From Spinacia oleracea (lineage: Eukaryota > Streptophyta > Magnoliopsida > Caryophyllales > Amaranthaceae), in the NCBI RefSeq assembly GCF_020520425.1, contig NC_079492.1:110643157-110707156 (forward strand): a DNA stretch of 64,000 bases, read 5' to 3'. Positions 22,221 through 34,065 of the stretch are shown one piece after another (the first letter of the stretch is position 1; each line of letters begins with the position of its first letter). A program made the position numbers and the translations under genes. The notes beneath the pieces are model-generated. The model saw only the letters and a program-made list of their open reading frames with translations, ran no database searches and was not told the origin of the DNA.

Positions 22221-25200
22221 ATGGCAAACAACAATCAAAACATCATCATGGGTTCTGAGCTTATGGTCAAGCTGAACCTGACAAATTTTCTTGAATGGGA
22301 AGCTAAGCTAGTTGAAATAGTCAAACTCAATGGACTTGAGTATGTACTATCACATCCCATGCCAAGCTACTATGCCAGAGACATGACCCCTGAGAGATTT
22401 TACGCCTGGGATGCGGATCTCAAAAAGGTTATGAGTCTCATGCTGAACAATATCCCTGATGATTGGGCTAAAAGGTTTGTAGCCTATGAACCTTTTACGC
22501 TCATCAAAAAATCTGAGGGATATCTGTCGTGGAAGTACGGAGGACAGGGACCTGAACGTCCATGAGTTGATTGAATCAATGTCTGGTCTAAAGGTTAGTT
22601 CTCCCAACAGGTGTTATAGGATGGAGGTCCAAGAAACACATGTTCAGCTCCTTCGCACTAAATAGAGGGTAGGCGTCCCACTGAGGTTCCATGTGGATCT
22701 TATGTGTTCATATTTTGATCGCCTAAGTCTACTAGGAACACCAATAAGCGAAAGGATGGCAGTCTCTGTCTTGCTCAATTCACTACACAGTGGGTTTGGT
22801 CGCTTCAAGCAACAATACCTAAGTGAACCAAGAGAAGAAACAGTTGCAGAATTTATTCACCTTGTCAGAAAGGCTGAAATAGTACTGGACTGTGAAGCCA
22901 AAGATTTACTCAAGGCTAGAAAGAGACCATTCAAGAAAGGTGGAAAGTCCAAGGGCAATGCTAAATCAAAGCAGGACAAGTCCACATCAAGCTGTCTTTA
23001 TTGTGATGGAATAGGCCATTACAAAAGAGAATGTCCAAAGCTAAAGGAAGATCAGAAGAACGGAACAGTCGTTCCATCTTCAGGTATTTTCGTTATAGAC
23101 TGTAAACTTGCTAATTCAACTTCTTGGGTATTAGATACAGGTTGTGGCTCACACTTATGTTCCAATCCACAGGGACTAAGAAGAAGTAGAAAGTTAAGCA
23201 AGGGTGAAGTCGACCTACGAGTGGGAAATGGAGCACGGATTGCTGCATTAGCTGTAGGAACTTACTATTTGTCGTTGCCCTCCGGGCTAGTTTTGGAACT
23301 GGAAGAATGTTTCCATGTTCCAAGTCTTACTAAAAACATCATTTCAGTTTCTTGCTTAGATGCTAAGGGATTTTCCTTTATAATAAAAGACAATAGTTGT
23401 TCGTTTTATTTTAAAGAGATGTTTTATGGATCTGCTAGATTAGTCAATGGACTTTATTTATTAGATCACGACAAACAAGTATATAACATAAATACCAAAA
23501 AGGCCAAAAAGGATGATTCAGATCTCACCTATCTGTGGCATTGTCGATTAGGCCATATAAACTTGAAACGCTTAGAAAGACTTCAAAGGGAAGGAATTCT
23601 AGAACCATTTAACTTAGAGGATTATGGTAAATGCGAATCATGTTTACTTGGCAAAATGACAAAGCAACCTTTCTCTAAAGTTGGAGAAAGAGCAAATGAA
23701 CTATTGGGTTTAATCCATACAGATGTATGTGGACCAATGAGTACAAATGCTAGAGGTGGTTTCAGCTACTTTATCACTTTCACTGATGACTTCAGTAGGT
23801 ATGGTTATGTCTACCTAATAAAGCATAAGTCTGAATCCTTTGACAAATTCAAGGAATTTCAGAGTGAAGTAGAGAATCAATTAGGCAAGAAGATTAAGGC
23901 ACTGCGGTCTGATAGAGGCGGTGAATATCTGAGCTATGAATTTGATGACCATCTGAAAGAATGTGGAATTCTATCAGAATTGACTCCTCCTGGAACACCA
24001 CAATGGAACGGTGTGTCAGAACGGAGGAACAGAACCTTGCTAGACATGGTCAGGTCAATGATGGGTCAGGCCGAACTTCCATTAGAATTTTGGGGACATG
24101 CACTAAATACAGCTGCACTCACTATAAATAGAGCTCCGTCTAAAGCTGTCGAAAAGACTCCATACGAATTATGGTTTGGAAAGCCTCCAAATGTGTCTTT
24201 TCTTAAGATTTGGGGATGTGAAGTATACGTCAAACGATTAATTTCAGACAAACTTCATCCAAAATCTGACAAATGTATCCTTGTGGGCTATCCAAAGGAA
24301 ACAAAGGGGTATTACTTCTACAATACATCTGAGAACAAAGTGTTTGTTGCTCGAGATGGTGTCTTTTTGGAGAAGGATCACATTTCCAAAATGACAAGTG
24401 GGAGAAAAGTAGACCTCGAAGAAATTCGAATCGAACAACAAACTCTAGAGAATGCTCAAGATGACATTCAGGATGAAACTCAGAGATCTTTAGAAGAATC
24501 TGGTGAGAATCATGGTCAATCTAGAAATGTTACCCCGCGTAGATCGCAAAGATATAGATCTCAACCGGAAAGGTACTTGGGTATTTTGACGAACGAGAGC
24601 TATGACGTTCTATTACTTGAAAGTGATGAACCTGCGACTTACAAGCAAGCTATGACGAGCCCTAGCTCCAAGCAATGGCAAGAAGCCATGCAATCTGAAT
24701 TAGACTCCATGTCTGAAAACCAAGTATGGGATTTGGTCGATTTGCCAGATGGCTACCAAGCCATTGGAAGCAAATGGGTTTTCAAACTGAAAAAGGACAA
24801 GGATGGGAAACTTGAAGTTTTCAAAGCTAGATTGGTTGCAAAAGGTTACAGGCAAGTCCACGGTGTGGATTACGATGAAACCTTTTCACCAGTTGCAATG
24901 CTAAAGTCTATTCGAATAATGTTAGCAATCGCTGCATATTACGATTACGAAATATGGCAGATGGATGTCAAAACTGCTTTCTTAAACGGCGTTTTAACAG
25001 AAACTGTGTTTATGACACAGCCTGAAGGTTTTGAGGATCCAAAGAATGCTAAAAAGGTATGCAAGCTAAAGAAGTCAATCTACGGATTGAAGCAGGCATC
25101 CAGGAGCTGGAATATACGTTTTGATGAAGCAGTCAGTGACTTTGGTTTCATCAAGAACGCGGACGAATCTTGTGTATACAAGAAGGTCAGTGGGAGCAAA

Positions 25201-26208
25201 ATTGCCTTCCTAGTATTATATGTCGACGACATATTGCTTATCGGAAATGACATTCCTATGTTGAACTCTGTCAAGATTTGGCTTGGGAAATGTTTTTCGA
25301 TGAAGGATCTAGGAGAAGCACAGTACATATTGGGCATCAAGATTTACAGAGATAGATCTAAAAAGATGATTGGACTTAGTCAAAGCACTTATATCAATAA
25401 GGTGCTTGATAGGTTCAAGATGGCGGACTCCAAGCGGGGCTACCTACCCATGTCTCATGGAATGACTCTAAGCAAGACTCAGTGCCCAAAAACACTTGAT
25501 GAGCGTAGACGAATGAATGGGATTCCATATGCATCATTGATTGGTTCAATAATGTATGCTATGATATGTACACGCCCGGATGTTGCGTACGCACTCAGTG
25601 CTACGAGCAGATACCAGTCAGACCCAGGAGAGGCGCATTGGACTGCTGCCAAGAATATTCTGAAGTACCTGAAAAGGCACAAAGATGACTTCCTGGTCTA
25701 TGGTGGAGATGATGAATTAATTGTTGAAGGCTATACGGACGCAAGTTTCCAAACCGACAAAGATGATTTCAGATCACAGTCTGGGTTTGTCTTCTGCCTC
25801 AACGGAGGAGCAGTAAGCTGGAAAAGTGCTAAGCAAAGCACCATTGCGGATTCTACAACTGAAGCGGAGTACATTGCTGCACATGAAGCAGCAAAGGAAG
25901 CTATATGGCTAAGGAAGTTCATAGGAGAACTTGGTGTAGTCCCCTCCATTAAAGGACCAATAGCCCTGTATTGTGATAATAACGGAGCTATTGCACAGGC
26001 AAAAGAGCCTAGACACCACCAGAGAGTCAAGCATGTACTTCGTAGATTTCACCTTCTACGAGAGTTCGTTGAAATAAAAGAAGTCGAGATAAGCAAAATT
26101 GGAACTGATGACAACATATCAGATCCATTAACTAAACCTCTGCCGCAAGCGAAGCACAACTCGCACACTGCAGCTATGGGAATCAAGCATATTGGAGAAT
26201 GGCTTTGA
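22221..26208 (+). pseudogene. Copia family 1 gag-pol polyprotein (gag broken, pol open)
   Basis: gag starts at ATG 22221 (MANNNQNIIMGSELMVKLNL) and stays open to 22565. The coding frame then shifts by one near 22540-22550, and a TAG at 22663-22665 interrupts the new frame. From 22666 the frame is open for more than 1170 codons. Numbering from 22693: a CCHC knuckle (CLYCDGIGHYKREC) from residue 101; aspartic protease LDTGCG with Asp148; integrase D344, D407 and E443 (DD35E); reverse transcriptase with KWVFKLK and the YVDD box at 843-846; and RNase H near the end (EAEYIAAHEA, YCDNNGAI). pol looks intact, but gag cannot be made whole, so this copy probably could not move alone. Confidence 0.92.
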
Positions 26209-27072
26209 TGTCTCTGTTTAATGTTTTAAAGTTTTAGAGTTTAAATCTTTTTGAAACATTATTGGTTAATCATTCACAATAAATGAAAGGAATTCATTTT
26301 TCCATTTAATTTGTGGTTTATTAAATGATGAGTCCCTTCAATTTGACGATATATTCAAGATAGACTGTCAGGACCAGTCCTGTGACTAAGAAATGTCTAT
26401 CAAGTGAACTTGAATGTCAAAAGTTGAAAATGGTCCCTAATCGGAGTTTTCTATAAAATTGGACGCATAGAAAACGTTAGACGATTAGAATGCAAGATGA
26501 CTAGTAGTTCTGTTTCTTGAACTATGTGGACATGGCAATGTCATAATCATTTGCATAGATACTTACTTTGGGAAGACTAGTATCGGACGAGACCTATGAA
26601 ACTTTACTGTAAGAGATGAAAGTCTGTCATAAGTAAATTTCATTAAATTATTAGACACTAAATCCTCAATACCTGAGTGATTTGAGATTACTTGTTTGAG
26701 AACTGGTTGCTTTGACGTTGACCAACCGTCGCACCGTAAAAGGAGGCTATAAAGGCAACGCTCAGGTAATCACCTATCAAACGAAGTCTAATCTCAAGAT
26801 CGCAAGATTGGGATTGTCCTCCCATAAATCGGGATGAGATGCTTAAAAGTTGTACAAGGCCACTCGGAGAGCTAGAAACTGTGAAATGCATGGCCGTGCT
26901 CGGATGAATCATAGGCTATGATTATCTGTTTATTTGATCAGTTGAACTCTGAAACCGAGGAACACCTCTGGACATAATAAGGATGACAACTCTTACCTTA
27001 TGTTCAAGAGCAAGCATCGAGCGACAAAGGAATTAGGAAATGCACACTTGTCCCTAAGGACAAGTGGGAGAC
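26209..27072 (+). other. 3' untranslated region of Copia family 1
   Basis: Non-coding DNA between RNase H and the 3' LTR. It ends in a purine-rich tract (AAGTGGGAGA) next to the LTR. The same region, inverted, is present at 47620-48480. Confidence 0.8.
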
Positions 27073-28450
27073 TGAAGGAAATAATGCCCTTGGTCCAAGT
27101 ATGCATTCTATGTTAAGTCTAATAAATGCGGTTCAGTATTAATTAACAAGTTAATAATTCAGTGAGATCAAGTGAGCTGAATGCCTAGCTAGAGGCCGCT
27201 TCAGTTCAAGTGAAATTAATGATATTAATCCACAGCTTACTCTTGACTGAACCCGTAGGGTCACACAAATAGTACGTAAACGGATCAAGTATTTAATGGC
27301 ATTAAATACTCCATCTATGAATATTCGGAACCGACGGATCTTGGTTTCAGTGGGAGCTAAGATCGTCACAGGCAAGAAATGAATACTCCTGAAACGATGA
27401 TATTGCCGGAAACGGAAATATGGATCGTATCGGAAATATGAATATTATCCAAGTCGTAGATGTTGCCGGAAACGGAAACATGGTACGTATCGGAAAATAT
27501 TATTGGAAATGGAAATATTACCAGAATCGGAAATATTGCCGGAAACGGAAATATTGTCAGAATCGGAAATATTACCGGAATCGGAAAATAATTCCGGAAA
27601 CGGAAATATTAAATATTTGTTCGAAACGGAAATTAATTCCGGAATCGGAAATATTAAATATTGTTCGTATCGGAAATAAATTCCGGAAATGGAAATTTAA
27701 TCGGAAGCGTATCGTACGAATTAGCATCGGACGAGGCCTGCCGGACGAAGGCCCAGCACGAAGCCGGGCCATCGCCCAGCAAGCACGCGCGCCACAAGCC
27801 CAGCCAAGGCAGCGCCCAGGCCTACCGCAAGGCAGGCCCAGCGCGCGCCAAGGCCACGGATGCGTGGGCCGCGCTGCGTGGGCTGCTGCTCGCACGCGCA
27901 TGGGCAGCCCTTGTGGCTGCCGTGTGTGTGTGAGTTTGTGCTCATGCGTGATTCCTAAATCTACAGAGTTAGTGTATGATTAAATTCCTATTCCTAATTG
28001 GATAAATTAATTAAATAGAATTCATGTAGGATTCTAATTTCAATTAATTCGTATCCTACTAGGATTACGATTCATTTTCCATAACTCTATAAATAAAGGC
28101 CTAGGGGTCATTATTTATACACAAGTTTTAAGTATTCAAAACTAAGATTTTTAAGCAAAAAGAACAACCAATATTCTTGCCTACCTAACCGAAAATATTA
28201 GAACCTTAAGGGCGATTCTAGTTGGTCAATCTTAAGGTGGATCCGGACGTGCTGTGGACTATCTACGGAGGGACGACACTTGGAGTCCTAAAGACTTGTT
28301 CTTGTTCGGTTCGGGCGCAGCTAGGGAAGGCACGCAACAAAGAGTATGCATCTAAACTATGCTAAATGATTATGTGTAAATAATATGTTTCCTGGCTTTT
28401 ATGGTTTTTCCGCATGATTTATGAACTGTCATATGAATCATAACCTTACA
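27073..28450 (+). repeat. 3' LTR of Copia family 1
   Basis: 1378 bp, the same length as the 5' LTR. It has about six single-base differences, for example C to A near 28073 and G to A near 27212. Confidence 0.95.
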
Positions 28451-28455
28451 GTTTT

Positions 28456-28725
28456 TCCCTGGTCGAAACGGTTCGGGTTGAAATAAATCGGGTCATTAAC
28501 GATTTTCGGGTCCATTCGGTTCGGGTAGGAACGGTTCGGGTTGACGCGTGGCGGTTTGTTATCGGGTATCGGGTCTTAATCGGGTTATTGTTTTCGAGAC
28601 GGTTCGGGTTGAATATTATCGATTCGGTTTAGTTTCGGGTTCCAATTAACGGGTTATTAACGGTTCGGGTTCTTAACGATACGGATCAACCCAGCGGGTT
28701 CAACGGTTCGGGTTGAGAATTGACA
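28456..28725. repeat. CGGTTCGGGTT repeats, right subterminal region of the hAT-like element
   Basis: This continues the repeat array that the Copia element split. The units are degenerate and end at the inverted terminus ATTGACAACCCTA. Confidence 0.75.
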
Positions 28726-28744
28726 ACCCTAGTTAATACTAATA

Positions 28745-28912
28745 TCTTGTCAATATCTTGTCCTTCGGGACCACAGAATTGAAGGACTCATAAGTCACGA
28801 CTACTCCAGTAACCAACGCGGGCACGAACACCTTCTCATACATTTGATCGTAGACAAGAGCACATTTTCCCTCGGTATCCCGGAAGTAATCAACACCTGT
28901 CACGACTCACGA
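28745..28912 (-). pseudogene. unidentified open stretch, possible captured exon
   Basis: On the minus strand about 54 codons run open to a stop, beginning after a possible acceptor GTGACAG and reading GVDYFRDTEGKCALVYDQMY. I do not recognise the protein. Codon content looks coding-like, and it lies next to an aconitase fragment on the same strand, so it may be part of a captured gene. Confidence 0.3.
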
Positions 28913-28954
28913 CTACTATACACGACTACTATACAGTAAGACCAACACGGCACG

Positions 28955-29068
28955 AGCACCCGAGAGATGTAGACACAGATTCATCAAGATCACCCGAGTT
29001 TCCAATACATGGTGTGAACTGCAACCATAACCAACAATGTTAAAGCCCTGTTGATCTAAGTATTTCAT
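28955..29068 (-). pseudogene. aconitase gene fragment
   Basis: On the minus strand the sequence reads MKYLDQQGFNIVGYGC and then, after a small frame change, CIGNSGDLDESVS. This is the conserved plant aconitase segment around the iron-sulphur cluster ligand Cys and the GNSG motif. The few extra bases between the two parts shift the frame, so it is non-functional. No other aconitase exons are nearby. It lies just beyond the hAT-like element, in DNA that may belong to the CACTA-type element starting at 14115. Confidence 0.6.
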
Positions 29069-29205
29069 CTGACCATTTTATAAAACACAAACAAAAAAGA
29101 AAAATAATCCATTCACAAGCATTTTGATTAACAAAATTGAAAAATTATGTCATCAATAAATTATAAAAAAAACATTACCTCTATAGCAGAATAACTTTTT
29201 AACTA

Positions 29206-29229
29206 CTCCAGATCTTGGAGCCACACTAG
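29206..29229 (+). other. Helitron-like 3' terminus
   Basis: A perfect hairpin CTCCA-GATCT-TGGAG is followed by CCACACTAG and then T. This matches the form of a Helitron 3' end, but I found no matching 5' end, so it is only a candidate. Confidence 0.35.
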
Positions 29230-30037
29230 TTACCTAGGGCTTGGCCTGATAAACAAATATATAAATAACGGGTTAAGAAGGATGATCGAATTCAGTAACA
29301 TAATCGGCCAAGTAGAATCTAAAAGATATTCCAAACCAAAAAATATGATAACATTAACACACACACCTCGAGGGGAAACTAAATGAACCTCTTTGATTTG
29401 AATAATAACAAGTTTCGGCAAAAAAATCAGAGAAGATACACAGACAACAAAACAAATAAGGTTTTGGCACAAAATAAAATAGGTTAATATACTACTACTA
29501 ACCATCATTAGTCATTTTCCCCCATTTTGGAAAATTAATGTGATAAGATATAGACACCAATAAGAAAACATCAAACACAAACCTCTCTCTACTTAGGCCC
29601 TCTTATAAACAAATAAGTTTATAGCACTATCTGTCAAAAATGGTACCAATCAGAAACTAGCCTCCTTTCAGTTAGGCCGAAAATTAAACTAGTTAGATGC
29701 AATAACTGAATAAAGGATTTACAGTCGTAATTAGAATTCACTGTCCAAATTTGAAGACTGTCAAAACAAAATATAAGGGTAAAAGAAGAAAGAAGTTTGA
29801 TGTTGTACTCCGTAATTAATAACATTAATTGCAACAACACACCCCTACGGCCCTACACTATAAATACAGTACTCCACCATTTAATGTGTTGTAGTGTACA
29901 GCTAGTAGAAGTAGAAGGAAGAACACATATATATTGGGCAAAACCTACCTTATCAATGAGACCAACTATGTTATTATTATTGCCTTTTCTTTATTTTTCA
30001 CTATTTTCCTATCGTTTCCGTTAACTTTACGTAGTTA
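29230..30037. other. intergenic DNA
   Basis: AT-rich sequence with no supportable gene. A TATAAATA motif at 29869 is not followed by a convincing reading frame. Confidence 0.5.
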
Positions 30038-30042
30038 GAGCT

Positions 30043-30350
30043 TGTTAGAATAATGTCTTGAATCGGTCAAACCCCTTACTGCAACGCCCAATCATCGAAG
30101 TATCGGTTATTCTGAACTAGGGTTATCTGTTTTGGGCCTATTTTCTGGGCTTTTTCGCATCTGTTTAGAGAGTATTATATAAACTCTCTAGGTCATAACC
30201 TAGTTGTATTCAGTAATTTGTACTCATCAAGATCAATAAAACTTCCCCCCCTCTGCCTGTGGACGTAGCTAACACATTGTTAGTGAACCACGTTAAATAT
30301 TCTGCGTTCTTTATTATGTTCTTTATTCTTTCTTTGCATCCGTTATAACA
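30043..30350 (+). mobile_element. solo LTR (probably Copia)
   Basis: A 308-bp sequence beginning TGTTAGAATAATG and ending CGTTATAACA, flanked by a perfect 5-bp duplication GAGCT (30038-30042 and 30351-30355). A TATATAAAC box is near 30176 and a polyadenylation-like AATAAAA is near 30235. There is no internal domain, so the element was probably lost by LTR-LTR recombination. Confidence 0.85.
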
Positions 30351-30471
30351 GAGCTAAAGAAAAATGACCAGTTATTGTAAACGACTATATGGATATTCCA
30401 TTATAGATCGAGTTAACTTTTTACTTAATTTAGGCTGTTGATTGGCTTAATTTGCAGCTTCTTACGGAGTA

Positions 30472-30815
30472 CTCCCTCCGTCCCGGAATACATGACCTGT
30501 TTTCCTTATCGGGCCGTCCCTTAATACTTGACCTGTTTCTAAAAATGGAAATATTCTACAATATTATATTATTTCTCACTCCACCCCTATTAACCCACCT
30601 ACCCCTTACTCCATACAAAAAATAATAAAAAATTCAACCCCTACTCTCCCTCAACCCCTACTCTCCCCCAACCCCACCTCTTAACCCACCTCCCACTAAC
30701 TACATTAAAATAATACCCCACTATCAACCACTACCTATTAAATTAAATAAGTCAATTCAAGTCCCTTAAACTCTGTGCCGGTCAAACCGGGTCGAGTATT
30801 CCGGGACGGAGGTAG
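30472..30815. mobile_element. Stowaway MITE
   Basis: 344 bp with ends CTCCCTCCGTCCCGGAATAC and its imperfect inverse, and TA on each side (30470-30471 and 30816-30817). No coding capacity. Confidence 0.8.
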
Positions 30816-30817
30816 TA

Positions 30818-31346
30818 GTTGTTTATCCTAGCTAGCTACTGGTCGTTTTATGTAGACATATATGCATGAGATATTGAGAGCGTATTTACATTGTTTTTAG
30901 CTGGTCGGATTGTGTACGTAGCTCCATTGGGTTGTTTAATTTTGCTCGAAGATGGGAAAATTCGACAAATTTTACTAAAATATAAAAAAAAAGAGGTTGT
31001 CAATCACCATCTAAGAAATCTATAGTATCTTTTTTGGGTAGAAGAAATCTATAGTATCAAGTTGTTCCAGAAATATTCTATTTTTAATATTCCATAATGA
31101 ATTCTTGAATAATATTCCGTATTTTTGTCACATTACTCTACCGAGGATACAAAGTCAAAGTCATACATTTTTATTTTTAGTCTTTAGCAGCCAGACAACC
31201 ACATTCATTCCATTTCATTTTTTTAGCCTCTTGATTTATTTCCTGTCTTATGCAAATCTCAATTTTTGGTTAATTTCAACCATACAGGATTGAGGAAATT
31301 ACAAATTAAAGGTACTCCAAAGTTGCAATGCAGATTGTTGATAACA
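30818..31346. other. intergenic DNA
   Basis: AT-rich DNA with a short internal duplication of 'gaaatctatagtatc' near 31015-31060. Nothing coding is seen. Confidence 0.5.
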
Positions 31347-31355
31347 AAATTTAAA

Positions 31356-32475
31356 CGGTTTTTTCATGAAATGCCCTCGAGGTTTGAAGAAATTCACTAA
31401 ATACCCCTGCACTTTTCATAATACACCAAATACCCCTAATTCAAAACTTAATACACCAAATACCCTTGATGACGTCATCAACTCTTAATCAACCCAATTA
31501 ACATATAATTAACTCAATTAATCCCTAATTAACTCCTATACTCAACCCACCCATTAACAAACCTAATTAACCTATCCAATAACCCAATAACCCACCCATT
31601 TATTTTCTCTCTTCCCTCCCTTCTGCCATTAACCACCACCGCCTTCATTGTCAGCTCCCTCCTTCTGCTTCCTTCCTTGTCTCGCAGCTCAGCTCAATCG
31701 AAGAAAAACCCGGTCATCCCTCTTCCTCTCTCCTCCCCTTTTTTTCTCCTCTGTATTCCACCGTTTACTGCACCACCGCTCACCGAGAAGTTGGTGCAAC
31801 AAGGGATGATGTTGAGATTGCTGTTAGCTTCAAATTGGGTCGACACAAGACAAATGGGTAATTTGAAATCCCGCTCACCGATTTTTACTTTTGTTTATCT
31901 ACCAATTTTTTTTTTTCTAGAATTGAGTTTATTTAATTCTTATAGAAATTAGGGAATTTAATTGGAGAATTGAGGAATCCAATTGGAGAATTGTGAATTT
32001 TGATTGGGGAATTTTGAAGGTTCAACATGGAGGAGAGAGAAAGCTTGAACTAACTCCAATGGTGATTCCATGGCAGTGGGGAGAGAAATAGAAGGGAATG
32101 GGTGAGATGAGAAACGAGATGGAGATGGGATGGTGGTTGGAGCGAGGTCGGCGGGCAGCAGTAGGCGAGCAATGGTGTCGGGTGGTTTCTATGGTGGATT
32201 GGTGGTAATGTGGGAAGGAGAGAGAAGATACAGAGGTGGAAGAAGCAAGTAGGAAAGAAAGAAAAGAGAATAGGAAGAGAAAAAGGAAAAAGACATGTGC
32301 TAATTGGAGCTTAACGGGTTAATTATATGTTAATTGGGTTAATTAGGAGTTGATGACGTCATCAAGGATATTTGGTGTATTAAGTTTTGAATTAGGGGTA
32401 TTTGGTGTATTATGAAAAGTGCAGGGGTATTTGGTGAATTTCTTTAAACGTCGGGGGCATTTCATGAAAAAACCG
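31356..32475. mobile_element. Mutator-like element with long inverted repeats
   Basis: Ends are CGGTTTTTTCATGAAATGCC and its inverse. The inverted repeats run about 170 bp and include 'aatacaccaaatacccctaa' and a palindromic TGATGACGTCATCA. A perfect 9-bp duplication AAATTTAAA lies on each side (31347-31355 and 32476-32484). The interior has strand-biased composition: C/T-rich at 31570-31760 and G/A-rich at 32000-32290. It could hold captured host sequence, but I recognise no protein. No transposase is present. Confidence 0.85.
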
Positions 32476-32739
32476 AAATTTAAATAGATTGTACGGAATA
32501 TCCCCAATTTATAATTTATAATTTATAATTTATAAATCCTCTCGCATCAACCACCAGCAAACAAGTACGTAACATATAGTGTTGTTAAATCATTATAATA
32601 GACAAGGAATAAGTCAAACAAACAGCCAAGTGATTGAGTGAGGAACCTAAAACCTCAAAAGTACTAGTTTCTAAACTTACCACAATTTACTCCGATCACT
32701 TCCTTAAACCATGTATATTATCAAAAATTCAAAATATAA

Positions 32740-33008
32740 CACTACAAAAATTTGTATTTTTTATGACAACCTAATAACGACGGGTAAATATTCCGTCGTA
32801 AAAGGGCTTTTGCGACGGGGATAACAACTCAACAAAGACGGGAACAACCGTCGCAAATGTCTTTTACGACAGGTTAATGACGGGATTTTCCATTAACGAC
32901 GGCCCCCTTTTATGACGGATTCACGACGGAAAATCCCGTCGTTAATAAACAATTATTGGCCTTTAGCGACGTGATTTCCCGTCGTTAATAGTACAATTTC
33001 TTGTAGTG
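32740..33008. mobile_element. short CACTA-like MITE
   Basis: 269 bp starting CACTACAAAAATTTGTA and ending ACAATTTCTTGTAGTG. The interior repeats 'gacgg...ccgtcg' motifs in both orientations, the usual subterminal pattern of CACTA derivatives. No clear 3-bp duplication was found. Confidence 0.6.
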
Positions 33009-33063
33009 GTATTACGGAGTACTTTTTAACCTACATTATAGTAGTAGTTTAAGAAGTATACTA

Positions 33064-33389
33064 CTCCCTCCGTCCATTAATACTCGCTCCGGTTTGATCG
33101 ACACAAAATTTTAGGTAATTTAATTGACTTATTCATTTACTAGGTGGTAGCTGATAATGATGTATTTTTTTTAATATAGTTAGTGCGATATTTGTCAAAT
33201 AAAGGGGGGAAGGATGGGGTGGATGAAATTTTTTAATGATTTTTTTAGGAAGTAAGAATATATGTGGGTCCATGATAAATGAGATAAATAATATAATATT
33301 AGTAGAAATATGTCATTTATAGAAACGGGGCGAGTATTAAGGGACGACTTTATAAGAAAAGCGGAACGAGTATTAAGGGACGGAGGGAG
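33064..33389. mobile_element. Stowaway MITE
   Basis: 326 bp, CTCCCTCCGTCCATTAATAC to its inverse, with TA on each side (33062-33063 and 33390-33391). It lies about 0.7 kb upstream of the ketoacyl-CoA synthase gene. Confidence 0.85.
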
Positions 33390-33391
33390 TA

Positions 33392-34065
33392 CTCTATACT
33401 ACATTGTGCAATACTATGTACCTCCGGCTCCTAAGAAAGAACGCACTCCTTAAAGACTTGACAAGCTAATACAAATAATAATACAAATAATACAATCCGA
33501 TTTCGTATACGTAGTACTTCATTTATGAATTATGACAAGAAACTTTAAATTATAGGTGAGATATCGTAACAAATCATACTTCTTCAAGTTATTAATGTTT
33601 TTATGTACTTCGTTTTTTTTTTTGACAGCAATACAACAATTTATGTACTTTGTATGTACTAATTTCTTTAAAGCATTTTTCTGTTTTTATTTTTTGGACA
33701 GCAGTTTAAAGCCTTGTTCAATTTCACTATTATCCAAACCTCTCCCTATGTTTGCCAAATGTTGGACATTATTGAGGGCGTAAAGGTGGTCCCTACATGA
33801 ACCATTAATATTTCACCTTTTGATTGAAGGTCTAACTAGCTTCGTCTTCTTCACTCACATGTTCGAACTACTTCGAACCTTCTTTTGTGACCTAACTCAT
33901 GCACATAATTAGTTGGTAGAAGTTGGTTTGGCCAATTTATATTTATTAGTTTCCTAAGTTACCTATTTTTTTCTTTTATTTAAATGCTTTCTCTTCTTAT
34001 CTTTACCTCACACCAAAAAAATAGAAATTCCTTAGCTTCAATTTCTCTCAAAAAATAAAATTATA
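33392..34065. other. upstream region of the ketoacyl-CoA synthase gene
   Basis: AT-rich DNA that should hold the promoter and 5' UTR. No single element can be assigned with confidence. Confidence 0.4.

Larger units (their letters stand above)
17728..28455 (+). mobile_element. Copia LTR retrotransposon, family 1, complete structure
   Basis: The element proper is 17733-28450 (10,718 bp), flanked by a perfect 5-bp duplication GTTTT (17728-17732 and 28451-28455). Both LTRs are 1378 bp, start TGAAGG and end CTTACA. By eye I count six differences between them. A primer-binding site complementary to initiator tRNA-Met (TGGTATCAGAGC) starts at 19112. A purine-rich tract precedes the 3' LTR. Domain order protease, integrase, reverse transcriptase, RNase H places it in Ty1/Copia. 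gag is broken by a frameshift and a stop. Confidence 0.95.
14817..28731. mobile_element. hAT-like element interrupted by a Copia retrotransposon
   Basis: Ends are TAGGAGTGTCAAAT on the left and ATTGACAACCCTA on the right, inverted. They are flanked by a perfect 8-bp direct repeat GTTAATAC (14809-14816 and 28732-28739), the duplication length of hAT transposons. Without the nested Copia element and its extra 5 bp it is about 3.2 kb. Both subterminal regions (14820-15300; 17560-17732 with 28456-28725) are packed with CGGTTCGGGTT-type repeats. No transposase is recognisable, so it is non-autonomous. Confidence 0.75.
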
